A DNA stretch of 64,000 nt. Source: Flexamia atlantica. Lineage: Eukaryota > Arthropoda > Insecta > Hemiptera > Cicadellidae. Below the pieces are notes generated by a model. It worked only from the letters and a program-made list of their open reading frames with translations, was not told the origin of the DNA and made no database searches. Positions 35,590 through 47,524 of the stretch are shown piece by piece (within the stretch, counting starts at the first letter, position 1; each line of letters opens with the position of its first letter). The stretch is from contig JAQJVK010000006.1 in NCBI GenBank assembly GCA_035578135.1, positions 23,133,285-23,197,284 of the forward strand. The letters are read 5' to 3'. The position numbers were made by a program, and so were the translations under genes.

Positions 35590-36510
35590 AACTCAATTTA
35601 AAAAATATGAAGAGTGCAAAGTAGACATTAACTAACATCAGCAGATAGTATAGGACCAGAACTATCGTAATTCACCACTCGGGTTCCTGTATCGCTGTAT
35701 CTGCTTACATTTAGGAATTACAGTCATGTCAACGGGGGGTTCAAACTTTGTGTGACATGCCGAGCTATCAGTAGCTTTTGACATGATTTGAAATGGCTGT
35801 AAATCTTAAATGTAAGGAGATACAGGAACCGGAGTGGTGAATTGCGTTAGTTCTGGTCCTATATAATACCTGCCGATGTTGATTTGTTCTAAATTAAAAA
35901 ATTTAGATCAAAGTTGGGGTTATTGACCTATAGTACAGCATGACTTTAAATTGCAGTAATTCGTAATTATATGTAAGGAGATAACAGGAACCTGAGTGGT
36001 AAATTACGTTAGTCCTGGTCCTATACTATCTGCTGATGTTAATGTATTCTTGTAGCTCAGTCTCGTTTGACAAATTGGGTTCAAAGTTGGGTTATTGATC
36101 TTTTGTACAAATTGACTCGTCGGAATGACTTTGAGGGCCGCTTTCTCCAAACTTGGTTAACCCAAAAAAGAAGTTTAACTTTGGGATAACCGTGGGTTAA
36201 ACCAAGGTTAAACCTCTTTTTTAGGTTAACCAAGTTTGGAGAAAGCGGCCCTAAGGGGCTGCAATTCCTAAATTTAAGGAGATACAGGAACAAGAATGGT
36301 GAATTACATTAGTCCTTGTCCTGTACTATCTGCTGATGATAATGTATTCTTGTAGCGCAGTCTCGTTAAAAAAATTGTTTCAAAGTTGGGTTATTGACCT
36401 CTTGTACTGCGACCGGTCGGCATGACTTTAAATGTCTGGATGTATTCATAAATGTAAGGAGATAGAGGAACCAGAGTGGTGATTAAATTATTTCTGGTCC
36501 TATACTTTGA
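35590..36510 (+). repeat. dispersed-tandem units of about 150-290 bases, one inverted
   Basis: The phrase AAGGAGATACAGGAACC...GTGGTGAATT...TTAGTTCTGGTCCTATA occurs at about 35813, 35974, 36277 and 36457, and inverted at about 35640. Units at 35974 and 36277 also share GTATTCTTGTAGC.CAGTCTC. Non-coding; one unit is interrupted by the MITE at 36135-36251. Confidence 0.7.
36135..36251. mobile_element. 117-bp MITE with GGGCCGCTTTCTCC ends
   Basis: Nearly palindromic: GGGCCGCTTTCTCCAAACTT at the left and its complement at the right. Flanked by TGA (36132-36134) and TAA (36252-36254), consistent with a decayed TNA duplication. Sister repeats at about 35780 and 36425 lack it. Confidence 0.65.
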
Positions 36511-38430
36511 AGCTTTTTCTCTTCACACAAGACCTTGATGATAAATTTAAAACATATAAATAATAATTTGTATAGTAAATGTTCAAAGATCCTTTGTGAC
36601 GTACTTTACGTGGAGGTGATTCGTTTCAATATTAAATATATCAGCAAGCCACAGTAAAAATATAATTTTGCCTGGACACTCAGTATTTGAGCGGGGCTTA
36701 TTTCCAGGGGTCGTAATATCACCTCAATCGATTTTAGTTCTATTTTACCCGTTGGTTTTCCACCCACTGTAGCCTAAATCTTTTTTCTTTGGTATTTTGG
36801 TTTTACACCCACGTAAATTAACAAAATCGTTAATTTGTTATCGATCGTTAATTTGGGGCGTGATCGTTAATTAACTTAAATGCCGACTAGTCTTACTTAG
36901 ACGCAACTAATAATATATCAACTGTCAAAATATCGGACTAAAATGAGTAAAAATAAAATTCATACCTCGACAGATCACCCCACTTCAACGCGGTATATTG
37001 TCGTTGTTTAGGGTTAACTCACACCCCTTCGTAATATTTCGACTATTTTTGCCTGCCCCGGGAGCTACGCTGTTTCCACCACAGCGCTGACAGATCGACT
37101 GCCGGAGCGGCTTGGGCCTCGGCGGTCACCGACTGACCAGCCTCCCCTACTTCCCCTCCAGAGTGGGGAGAGTCCGTGCCGGGTGCAGCGGCGAGCACGA
37201 CTGTCTGCCGCGCCCACAAAATGCAGGCGTTACACCTTAGTTTCTCTCGACATTTTAGACAGAAAAGATGTCTGCTTTAAGTTAAATTTTAGCAACTGAA
37301 ATTTTAAAAAACTAACCATTTTTGCTTGGAAGAATTCCAAATTTTTCCATTACCCCCCAACCCCCCAGTTTTGGCCCCTCCCGAAAATAATTTCTATATA
37401 CGCCACTGATTACATTTTTTCAATAATTAATCATTCTACAAGATTAATTCTGCTATAGCATGGTACAAATCGGGCCACTTTCTTGTACTTTAAGGGTCAG
37501 TTTATAGAAAGTCGTCCAAAAATAAAATAATTGGTTGCTTGACCACATTATAAAAATTTGAAAATTTTGTAGGACAACTCTTTAATGTATCGGAATTAAA
37601 AAAAAATTTTGTTGGAATTTTTTAGCATATTATTCGAAAATGGCGGCCATTTTTGTATAAGGCTGCATACCATTTTTAGCGTTTGCAGACATTTGCGATG
37701 TCTTAAATTAATCAACAACTAAAAATTGTCCCATGCCTTTTGTCAAATGAACTTTTTATTATCAGAACATCCTGGCCTACCCATTAATACCAAAATCACC
37801 CACCTTGATTATCTCCTTACTATATTTTAAAGAGCTCCAAATTATTCGCAAATGAAGAAAACTTGGTTTATTTTCTCAAAGAAGGTAATATTCCTCAGCT
37901 TCAATATTTCCCCCCCCCCCTAACACACAAGGCTATATTGTATTCAAGGCCACCCAGGGGGGATTGATAAGTAGATAAATAGACATGATCAGCGAATCTT
38001 TATGAAGCTTCTCATAACTTATTCATTATTTTTTCAATGATTAATATTTTTTGTTTGTTTTTATAATTGCTTTCGTTTGAGTTTTTTATTATAATTGCTC
38101 ATATTTCAATTAATTGATAAGTCATTTAGTGCTTTGTACGGTATTAAAATGGTGATTATTCTTTTGTTTTCACATTTTTTTATCCATACAAATCCAAAAT
38201 TACCTTCACCTTTTAAGAGAACCATAACTCTGACACCCATCAATCCTATACTTGAATAAAAGGTCTCGGTGAGACAGTACAAGGAAAAATAGTTTCTTTA
38301 TAAAAATTTCTTCTGAGTGCACAAAAAAGTAAACTTAGAAAAGGGCTAAACAGCTGTTCAATTTGTATTTATTTACTATTCATTATTTGTCTAACTCTTT
38401 CCCAGCGAAGCGAAACACCATCAGCTAGTA
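36511..38430 (+). other. non-coding region ending in a Helitron-like 3' terminus
   Basis: No gene. A GC-rich block at about 37050-37240 is unlike its surroundings. At 38403-38430 the sequence CAGCGAAGCGAAACACCATC is followed by AGCTAG|TA, which has the CTAG end of Helitron-like elements and resembles the ends near 23450 and (inverted) 51228. Confidence 0.35.
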
Positions 38431-38757
38431 TAAATGTAGGCAAACTTATATATAAGAAATATTTCCTATTTAAAATAATTCCTTGTACCTTAAATGCAGA
38501 TATCTTGAGATATGAAATTTGTTATAATAATAATAATTTATTTTGCCAATAACAAATTTTTTGCTTAGGCTGACATGGTACTTAGGTCTAGTTCTTGGTA
38601 TTATATATTACAAAATAAATTGTACTATGTAGTATATCTTCTTCGTTTCAATATCTTGATGTCATTTGAATGTTCTCTTCAAAAAATCTCCAACTTTATA
38701 AAATATTCCTTCCATTTGAATCATTTTCAATTTTTTCTTAAATTTTTTTATATCTTT

Positions 38758-38960
38758 TAGCGAATTTCCCCTATAGGGAAGAAGCTGTTACCGTAGTACT
38801 CAAAAATGGTAAGACCTAAGCACGAGACCATGATAACTTTTTGTTTTGGGACCCCCAGAAGCAAAAAACACTATTCGTTCATTTTCATACGTATATATAT
38901 ATATATATATCTCTATGTGGCTTTAAGCACGATAACTCGCGTAAAAATGGATAGTTTTTT
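38758..38960 (+). mobile_element. Helentron-like family copy 2 (left part only)
   Basis: AGCGAATTTCCCCTATAGGG then GAAGCTGTTACCGTAG, ACCCCCAGAAGCAAAAAACA, (TA)n and GCACGATAACTCGCG. Similarity stops before the pogo-like MITE at 39050. Confidence 0.7.
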
Positions 38961-39049
38961 CGTAAATATATAGGCTATTAAAAGTAAAGTCATGATTTCA
39001 AAATTTTTAAAAATATGTTTACATGAAAATTTACTTGGATTTTTGAATA

Positions 39050-39379
39050 CAGTAGAGCGCCGATTATCCGAACGTCGGTCATCCGAACCATCGGTTAACC
39101 GAACGCAGTAATAATTCATATTTTGAACATTATTCTCAAGCAATTCAAGCGCGCCAACCGAAACTCCCGTTGCGCCGGAATATCAATGTATTCTGATAGA
39201 TTTTAATAATAAAATTACGTGAATAATTTTTGTTTGATCATTTTTTAGCCTTTTTACTACTAAGAATTACGTTACATATATAATTTTAAAATGTTGTCTT
39301 TTCATGTTCGATTATCCGAATATTCAGTTATCCGAACACCCCTTGTCACCACTTAGTTCGGATAATCGGCGCTCTACTG
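39050..39379. mobile_element. 330-bp pogo/Tigger-like MITE
   Basis: Termini CAGTAGAGCGCCGATTATCC and its exact complement, flanked by TA at 39048-39049 and 39380-39381. Internal repeats CGGTCATCCGAAC, CGGTTAACCGAAC, TCAGTTATCCGAAC. No transposase frame. Confidence 0.85.
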
Positions 39380-39840
39380 TATAATTCTAATGCTGATATC
39401 TGTAAAGGAAATAGTCGTTTTAAATTCGTAGCCCAAATTGGAATTGAATATGTTAATTTCGGGATAATGAGTCCATAATAAGTTATCATGAGGATATAAA
39501 TTAAGTGTCCTGGTATACAGGCTCCGGTAGTTCAAAGATCCTGATGTTCAAAATTAGATTTTTGTAGTGCAGAACTTCAGTGTTAATACCTACTTCCTCG
39601 ATTTTAGTAGGCCTACTAGTTTCAAGTTTAGTTTGTAGTTAATTAGAACAACTACAAACATAGGGACAAACATAGGGGAGGGGGTTGCTGGCGGTTTTTG
39701 GGGAGGAATGCGCCATAACCCTTGAAGGGAATGGGCACCCCTGATTGTATTCATAATTTTGATGAAGTAGGTATTAAAAGTAAGAGGCCCACCCCTAAAA
39801 AAAATATAAATCTTAAAATTAAAAATTTTTTATTTCTATT

Positions 39841-40606
39841 AGCGAATTTCCCCTATAGGGAAGAAGCTATTACCGTAGGTCTCATGGTAAGACCTAAGCC
39901 CCAGACCATGATAACTTTTCGTTTTGCAACCCCCAGAAGCAAAAAACACCATTCGTTCAAATTTTTAGATATATATATATATATATATCTATATATCTAT
40001 ATATATATATGTGTCTGTTAGCACGATAGCGGCCGTAAAAATGGTCCGATCTTGATGAAATTTGGTACAGACATGTAAAGTGGTAATCGATTGGACGAGT
40101 TCGTGAACCAGCCCAATCGGTCCACCGGAAGGGGGGGTAAAGGGGGATAAACCCCCTCAAAAATGGGTTTTTTGAGCTTTTTACATAGAAAAATAAAATT
40201 TATCAAATTTTTGTTGGCACCATTGAATTTAGCTCAAAAAAATAAACAATTTAGTATCTTGAATCACTGCTCTATGTCCATTGGTTACCGAGATATTGAA
40301 ACTGGTAAACACAGTACGTTGTCCCAATGTTAACCTTATGGGAAATAAGTAAAATTCTATATCTCGTTTATTTCTCAACATATGTTGATAAAACTTGGTA
40401 AATGGCTTCTTCTAGTTCAGATCTACTAAATATTGAATTAAAACCCCAGTTTAAACATACCTGTAGCAGCAAACCTGCATACTCATTCCCCATGTTAATC
40501 TTATGTAGCTTACAAAAACATGTCAAATCTCGCTATGTTAGATTAAAATATATTGTTTTGCATTTGAAATTCGCTGAGTATGCAGGTCTGCTGCAACGGG
40601 GGTATT
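39841..40606 (+). mobile_element. Helentron-like family copy 3 (complete, with empty site nearby)
   Basis: Left end AGCGAATTTCCCCTATAGGG (hairpin TTCCC..GGGAA), right end CTGCAACGGGGGTAT. AAATTCGCTGAG lies about 35 bases inside the right end and is the inverted partner of the left AGCGAATTT. A (TA)n microsatellite sits near 39970-40010. Inserted in a sequence whose uninterrupted duplicate is at 40758-40830. Confidence 0.75.
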
Positions 40607-40612
40607 TTTTAA

Positions 40613-40960
40613 TTTGGGGTAGACACGAGTCTGACTCGATGCGCCCAATCACGTGGTCTCGCCTGTCACACGGGTGCTGTTAATGAGGGCTTAGGTGTTC
40701 ACTGGTTTGCTGCAAGGGTCGACTGTAGGCTTTATGTGTCAATCGTTCTCCTAGTCATCCCTAAAAAAAATATAAATCTTAAAATTCGAAATTTTTTATT
40801 ATTTCTGTTTTTTAATTCATTGGGGTAGACACGAGTCTGACTCGATGCGCCCAATCACATGGTCTCGCTGGTCACACGGGTGCTGTTAGTGAGGGCTTGG
40901 GTGTTCACTGGTTTGCTGCAAGGTTCGACTGTAGGCTTTATGCGCCAATCGTTCTCCTAG
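40613..40960 (+). repeat. direct duplication of a segment of about 140 bases
   Basis: GGGGTAGACACGAGTCTGAC begins at 40616 and again at 40821, each running to GTTCTCCTAG with few differences. The AAAAAAAATATAAATCTTAA segment before the second copy also occurs before element copy 3 at 39796, so the duplicated unit was longer. Confidence 0.8.
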
Positions 40961-40961
40961 C

Positions 40962-41190
40962 CGACATGGTGCCGTAGCTGTCGGTTAACACGCTATACTG
41001 ATAAGTATAGCGTTGAAGCCGTTCAGAGGTGCGTGGGTTCGATTTCCGACCATTCGCAATCCCTATTAGGCTTCTTGCAAATGTGTGGTAAAGTTGGTGG
41101 AAGGCCTACCAAAAATAAACGGTGACCGGCTTGGACAGAAGTTGATGGCATTTGTAGGCCTACGTTTAATAGGGATTGCAGTGGACTCAC
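40962..41190 (+). mobile_element. tRNA-like SINE candidate
   Basis: An A-box-like GTAGCTGTCGGTTAACAC and a B-box-like GTGGGTTCGATTTCC sit about 50 bases apart, as in tRNA-derived SINEs. Between them is a perfect 9-bp hairpin CGCTATACT-GATA-AGTATAGCG (40991-41012), unlike a normal anticodon arm. CAATCCCTATTA at about 41058 is mirrored by AATAGGGATTG at about 41168. No acceptor stem was found, so not a tRNA gene. Confidence 0.4.
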
Positions 41191-42290
41191 CTGTTTTGCT
41201 TCTTTTTACCCTTGTATAGGGCAGGAGGACACGTTTTTTTACTTTTTATTAATGAATTCAGCATATTGTCAATACATATGGACAATCAAAATGGACATAA
41301 CCAAAATATTGGACCAAATACAAACAAAATAAGCAAATTACATTTAAAAATTGAGAAATATGAAAAAAATTGGTACATCAATGGGTTAATCTTTAGCAGT
41401 TAAACTCAGCTCGGGAACTAGACAAAAACCTGAACATTTTACAGGTTAAAGGTCTTTATTTAAAACTTCAGTAAAAATTTCAACCTTAAGATTCATCTGG
41501 AAGTTGATATATAATTTTAATTTGAGCTAATAACGCAAGCAAAAACCATTTAAAAATTTGAAATAATCAAATTTTGGTTTGCACCATTGAATTTAGCTCG
41601 AAAAACAAGCAATTTAGTATTAGAATCATGTCCATCGGTTATCGAGTATTTGATTACTGTATGTATATTTGATAGCAAGGGAAATTTTGAAAATCTCAGA
41701 GGCCACTAGAGTAGAGCCCTAAAAAGTTAAGACTGAACTTATCATGAATGCCACTGTGTGTGTTACGCTCGCTATTTTATACAAAATTTGTTAGTTACAG
41801 CAATGCAAGTAGTAAAATTTAAAGTAGGTAGTAATTCATAGTCAACTCATGTGGTGAAGCATTAGTATTTATTATTTACTTATTTAAAAGTCATTTCATA
41901 TTTGGACTACATTTAATGTTTCTACTTTAATCCACTGGCTGTAGTAGGAAATATGTTCAATCATTATTTCACAACTTAATATTAGATTTTAACTTCACTG
42001 CTGAGCACAACAATTTTGGGAGAATTAGATCTTGATAAAAATAGCTATTTGTGTATTAAGAGCGCAAAGTACGTCAGTGCTGGTCAAGAATTGTAGATTT
42101 TGTAGAATTGTTGAATTTTTTTGGGTTTCGAGAATTGTTGAACTCAGCTAACGCTTCGTGCGGCCTAACATTTCAAGAGCGGCAATGACTATTTATGCTC
42201 GTAATACACACAAGATTTTTCCTACCTCCATTATTTAAACAGTTTAATTTATTAACTAACCTGTACACAAAAGTTCATTGAGGTTATGTT
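41191..42290. other. intergenic, upstream of the sororin/dalmatian-like gene
   Basis: AT-rich, no gene. A short decayed Helentron-family segment (GCACCATTGAATTTAGCTCG) lies at about 41581. Confidence 0.4.
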
Positions 42291-42384
42291 TGCTTATTCT
42301 GTTGAAACGAACCGGAAGTTAGTGTATAGAAATGCCGACTGTGAACTCAGCTGATTTAGAGCAAGGCAACTAGAATTTAGAATA
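42291..42384 (+). promoter_or_regulatory. possible promoter / non-coding first exon of the 42730 gene
   Basis: CGAACCGGAAGTTAG (about 42308) resembles an ETS/GABP-type housekeeping promoter motif, and ATA|GTGAGT at 42385 is a good donor. The coding exon at 42723 has its own acceptor, so a 5' non-coding exon must exist upstream; this is the best candidate. No TATA box. Confidence 0.3.
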
Positions 42385-42729
42385 GTGAGTGTCATGGGAT
42401 TTCTGATCAATAGAAACTGGTCTTTGGGGTATGACGTCATAGTTATCTCTCATGTGTGGTTATCTCTTCTAATAAGTAACCCTGATTTAGCGAGCGGGAA
42501 TGAAAGAAAAGTGGAAATGAACCGTTTCGCATACTGTTTACAGGTGTGGCAATGTGATTATTTCCATGCAGTGGTAGGAAAAATAATTTATGGCATAAAG
42601 TTGCCATTAGGCCTTTAATAAGGACATATATAACTGGAAATATATAACTACCCTATAATTTTAAACAGTTTTTTTAATTCATCAGGTTTTTATGAATTAA
42701 GTTTTATTTTTTATTTTTACAGATTTAAA

Positions 42730-44430
42730 ATGACCAGAGCAATGTGCTCAAGAACTTCGAAAAGAAAACTTACAAAGCCATCTCAAGATATTATTACAGA
42801 TAACTGTAAAGAAAATTCACCACAAGTTAAGAATGAGAGAAAAGCATTGAATAAAAAAGAAAGTAATAAAAAGCAAGTAAAAGCACAATCCAGTGTATTA
42901 ACTTCAAAGGAAAATATACTTGTAGAAACCAGTCGTAATAACTTAGCTTCCTCTCACAAGCATGATTTAAGAAAGTCTGGAAGAAACTGCAAATCTTCTT
43001 TGAAGGAAGATCTCTTTGTTTATGATGTACCAAAAATTGGAAAAAAATTGGACCGTTCAGCAAAAAGAAATGTTTTAAGTGACAAAACTAATTCTCCATT
43101 GCCTGTAGCTAGGATTTCACAACAAAATCAGTCTTTTCTATCATTTCAGGAGAATGATAATGATTCAACTAAATTAAAAAACAGCAAATTAAATGAGAGT
43201 TACACTGACAGGAACAACAGCAAACCACACATCCCTGTTTATAAGACGATAGATCCCTCTGAAATTTTAGGAACAGCATGCAATGTTCCTGTCGAAAAGA
43301 AAGAAGCAATCTATGAATTTAATGAAGCAGATGAAAATGAAGAGCCCGTAAAAAAGAAAAAGAAGAAAAGAAAAGTAAACACAAGAAAACCTAAAATTGG
43401 ACCTAAAGCTCTAACTATCAATAATATAAAATATAGTTCAACTGAAAGTCTAGTCTCACTGCCTGAAAAACCAGTGAGGCAAAAGAAACCTAAACACAAA
43501 ATGATAGCAAAGTGTATTAAGTCATATTCATCTGTAAATAGACTTAATGATAGTGACAATACATCCTACACAGTGAAGAGTTTTATGTCACATCCACCCT
43601 CTTTACTATCATGTGATAAGAGAGAATGTAATAACCAGCGTGAGCTGAGTGTTCTACAAGAAACACAATCAGAATTTTGCCAGAGTCCCGTTCATGACAA
43701 ATGTTATAGCATGCATAATATTGAAAACATTTCAGAACATTCAGTTGCTGATCATCCAAACTCGAATGTATCAAATGCTTGTCAAGTTTCTAATCTTTCT
43801 CTTGTATCTCAAAACAACTCTGCTGTTCCACAGCAACGTTGTTATCCTTCAAAAAGAAGCAGTTTTGAGCACACCACCCATGCAATGTCTCAGCATGGCT
43901 CAATAAACGATACATTTCCTAACCAGATAGGCCCAACTCATTTTTCAGCCAATGTTTCAACAGGTTCTTCACATGAATTTCTTTCATCTACACCGTGCAA
44001 ACAAAAATCTTCAGTTATATGTAATAATAGTGTTTTCTCTGACTCCTATGATAAAGATATTCCTATCAATTTACGACCAAGTACAGGGTTTATTAAAAAA
44101 GCATCAGAAAGCATAGTGACCGATGACAAGTGTTTTGGTTTTGATGAGCCCGAAGAACTAGAGGAACCGCTCGTGTCTCCAATTAAAAATATCAATCTTC
44201 AAGAGCCAAGAATACTTCCGAGGCCTCGTTCTGAATTGTCATTCCACAATGACGTAGAGCATCCTAAGCCAGATTTGAAGGAAGTTATAGAAAAGCTTAG
44301 AGCTAGCATTCCCAAAGCTCAGCCTGCAGAAACAAGTGAAGTTTTCAATTCTGATACATCTTCTTCAGATCATAGCATCCCATCTTCACCTATAAGTAAA
44401 GAAGTTGAAACAACACTAAGCTTCATAAAG
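42730..44430 (+). CDS. sororin/dalmatian-like cohesion protein, first coding exon
   Basis: The acceptor TTTTTACAG (exon from 42723) precedes the ATG at 42730. Donor AAG|GTTTGT follows 44430, giving 567 codons in phase 0. The protein is Ser/Asn/Lys-rich and disordered. Features: KEN boxes at 27-29 and 60-62 (APC/C degrons), AIYEFNEADENEEPV followed by a KKKKKKRK run (about 193-215, likely nuclear signal), CFGFDEPEELEEPLVSPIK at 468 with the FGF motif at 469-471, and many SP sites. Sororin, which stabilises cohesin on replicated DNA, has KEN and FGF motifs, and Drosophila dalmatian is its large relative; the match is by motif order, not by alignment. The long open frame runs past the donor into a transposon, so the apparent 642-codon product is false. 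A different disordered nuclear protein remains possible. Confidence 0.7.
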
Positions 44431-44456
44431 GTTTGTAATATTTTTGTATTCATTTT

Positions 44457-44576
44457 AGCGAATTTCCCCTATAGGGAAGAAGCTATTACCGTAGGTCTCA
44501 TGGTAAGACCTAAGCTCGGGACCACTATAACTTTTCGTTTTGGGGCCCCCAGAAGCAAAAAACACTATTCGTTCGA

Positions 44577-44614
<38 letters not shown>

Positions 44615-45208
44615 CTGTTAGCACGATAGCGGCCGCAAAAATGGTCCGATCTTCATGAAATTTGGTACGGACTTGTAAAGTGGTAATCAATTGGACGAGT
44701 TCGTGAACCAGCCCGATCGGACCACCGGAAGGGGGGGTAAAGGGGGATAAACCCCCCCAAAAATGGGTTTTTAGAGTTTTTTACATAGAAAAATAAAGTT
44801 TATCGAATTTTTGTGGGCACCATTGAATTCAGCTCAAAAAAACAAACAATTTAGTATTTTGAAACACTGCTCTATGTCCATTGGTTACCGAGATATTGAA
44901 AGTGGTAAACACAGTATGTTGTCCCAATGTTAACCTTATGGGAAATAACTAAAATTCTATATCTCGCTTATTTCTCAACATATCTCAATAAAAATTGGTA
45001 AATAGTTTCTTCTAGTTCAGATCTACTAAATATTGAATTAAAACCACCCAGTTTTAATATACCTGTAGCAGCACACCTGCATACTCATTCCCCATGTTAT
45101 TCTTATGGAGCTTACAAAAACATGTCAAATCTCGCTATGTAGGATTGAAATATGTTGTTTTGCATTTGAAATTCGCTGAGTATGCAGGTCTGCTGCAACG
45201 GGGGTATT
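44457..45208 (+). mobile_element. Helentron-like family copy 4, in intron 1 of the 42730 gene
   Basis: Complete copy: AGCGAATTTCCCCTATAGGG at left, (TA)n at 44583-44610, AAATTCGCTGAG and CTGCAACGGGGGTAT at right. Begins only 26 bases after the exon donor. Its left 150 bases are open in the exon's frame. Confidence 0.75.
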
Positions 45209-47520
45209 TTTCATTTACAACCAACCATACATCCTATTACTTTAAATGAGCAATGAATATTTATATATAAATCCTATCTCGAAAACAGCTCTAACGATTT
45301 TGATAAAATTTTGCATGTAGGTGTAGTTTTTATTTTTAAGTTCACCTACGTGGTTGAATTTGCTGTAGAAACGCAAATTTTTTAGAAAAATTAATTTTAA
45401 AATTGATAATTTTTAACATGGGTTCATATGAGTTGCCAATAACAACAAAAAAGTAAACAAAAGAATCATCCAGCTGTTCATGACAAAGCCATTTAAAACT
45501 TTTATAGCACGTTGCCAGTACAGTAGAATAGAAGAGGGATAATACAATTGAGTACAGATTGCTCATGGAGTATTATCCCCATCTAAACATCCAAAACAGG
45601 TAAACAGCTGTGTTTTAGGTTAATTATAAATAATTAATATCAAAGCAACAACAAATATTTGTTTACATAAAGGTGATTTTATGATTAAGATTTACTAAAT
45701 TTAAATCATCAGTTTAATGTTTCTTAAAGTTCACAAATACAATTTAGGAAATAGAGATAAGCAAATTCTCAGATCTACAAAGAACAAGTTTATTTCATTA
45801 GGACAAGGTTCATATAAGAAAAAACGTGATATTATTCAACTCAATCCACCTCAAACTTCAGTTTGTACTTCAAAATTTAGATGCTCAGAAAATTTATCAT
45901 CATTTATGGAATTTATTATTACTAGAGGCTTGAAGGGGCTAATAGCCCCTAAGCATAATCCTTCTTTACTATAGTACAAAATACCTTCTTAGAAAATAGG
46001 CTTTTGGATCTACAAAATTGCAATTTCAGTATTTTCCCCGAGTCCCTGAGATGGAGACCTTCAGTTTTAGCCCCCCCCCCCATCATCCTGCAACCTTCCA
46101 AACGCCCACAATTTCTTCGCAAAAATTTCGCTTACGTAATTATATATATATGTATAGATCATTTGGTATTAAATCTGCATCGTTATAACACAAACTGAAC
46201 AAACGTACTTAACTTTTTATAATTTCAAATTATGAAAAACTCAAACCCTTAATTATTATAAAATCAGAAAATCTTAAATTTAAAATATTTTTTGTTATAG
46301 TACATTGAACGTGCATAGTTAGCTGCATTTTGAAACAAATCCCACATGTCAACATCTACCATAAGGCTTTGAATCAAGCATTAGCACCACATGTTTAATG
46401 TAAACAAAGCAGACGTTTTTCAATCCCAATGCATTTTAAATGTAAAATATGTTTCGTTACTTCTCATTTTCTGGTATATTTGGACATAATCTGCTATTTT
46501 TCCCGACCCCCTGGGGCGGAGACCTTTCATTTGAGCCATCTCCTGTCATCCTGCGAGCTCGCAAACTCTCACAACTTTGATTTTAAAAAATCGCTTACAG
46601 AATTAACAATATAAAAGATAGATTATTTGTGAAGTAAGATCATATAATTTGCATTTTCTGTGATATTGTAATCTGTTAACGAATGACAGACAGCAATCGA
46701 GCAATTCATGAAGGCACCGTTGGGATAAACAACATTCGTCACAGCGCTTGGGCAATGAAACGAGCAATGAGAGTATCGATTAGAAAACAAAGACAGGATA
46801 AATTCAATGAACAAAACTTAAACCTCAGTAAATCAAATTACAAAGCTAATTGTCATTGTGGGGAGCAATATGAACATGTATATTTGAAAATGTCACTGCT
46901 TTACCCTGAGCGAAGCTCGGTCCCCAGATATTGTTATTTCTATCCATGTTAGGATACCTTACATAAACCAGCTCACTGGCGTTTCTACTCAGTCCATGTC
47001 ATGTTTATTCTGGTTTAGGGACTTTTCATGCAAAATTTCATTGCTCCTTTATCAAAATTCATTTTTCAAACTCTGAAAAATACCTCAGAATGATAATTAG
47101 GCCTAATTACCCCTCTAATTATTGTGTTTGTCCGTCAGTGTTTTGTTTGTATCTACTTTAAATCCTCAACAAACTCTCCTACTAGGGATTAAAATTCATC
47201 CCTCCTCAGGGAAAATCTTAGTTTTACCATGAATAATTAGGGACTTCTCTGACTTTGGAGGAAATCTTCTGAGCTGTTTTTGAGATGATTGTGCAAGCAA
47301 GCAAGCAAACAATCAAGCAAACAAGCAAACGTTGTTCATAAGAGTATGGGATTTTCCTCTGATAAACTACTTTTAGTGATATTTTGTGTCAGTAATAATG
47401 ACTTATTGCAAAAACATTTAAAGGAAAGAGGGCTGTTAGGCGAGTTAGTTTGAGCCGCAGAAGAACCTTATAAGTGAGTTAAATTAACAAACATAAAATG
47501 CCAATGTTATTGTTGGGAAG
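45209..47520. other. intronic sequence with decayed repeats, no gene
   Basis: The stretch 46380-46580 (AATGTAAACAAAGCAGACGT, GATCC/ATCCCAATGC-like phrases) resembles parts of the long Helentron-like copies at 55890 and 57690. TGAGCGAAGCTCGG at about 46908 is a short hairpin of the Helitron-end type. The frames at 45717 and 46683 have no support. Confidence 0.4.
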
Positions 47521-47524
47521 TATT

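Noticed and set aside
40962..41062. A functional tRNA gene
   Set aside because: No acceptor stem and the anticodon arm is replaced by a 9-bp stem with a tetraloop.
44431..44658. Extension of the 42730 frame through 75 more codons
   Set aside because: It crosses a good donor and runs into a Helentron-like insertion with a TA microsatellite; the phase-matched exon at 54511 gives a better model.
45717..46952. Frames at 45717-45974 and 46683-46952 as host exons
   Set aside because: No splice sites, no recognisable domain, located among decayed repeats.
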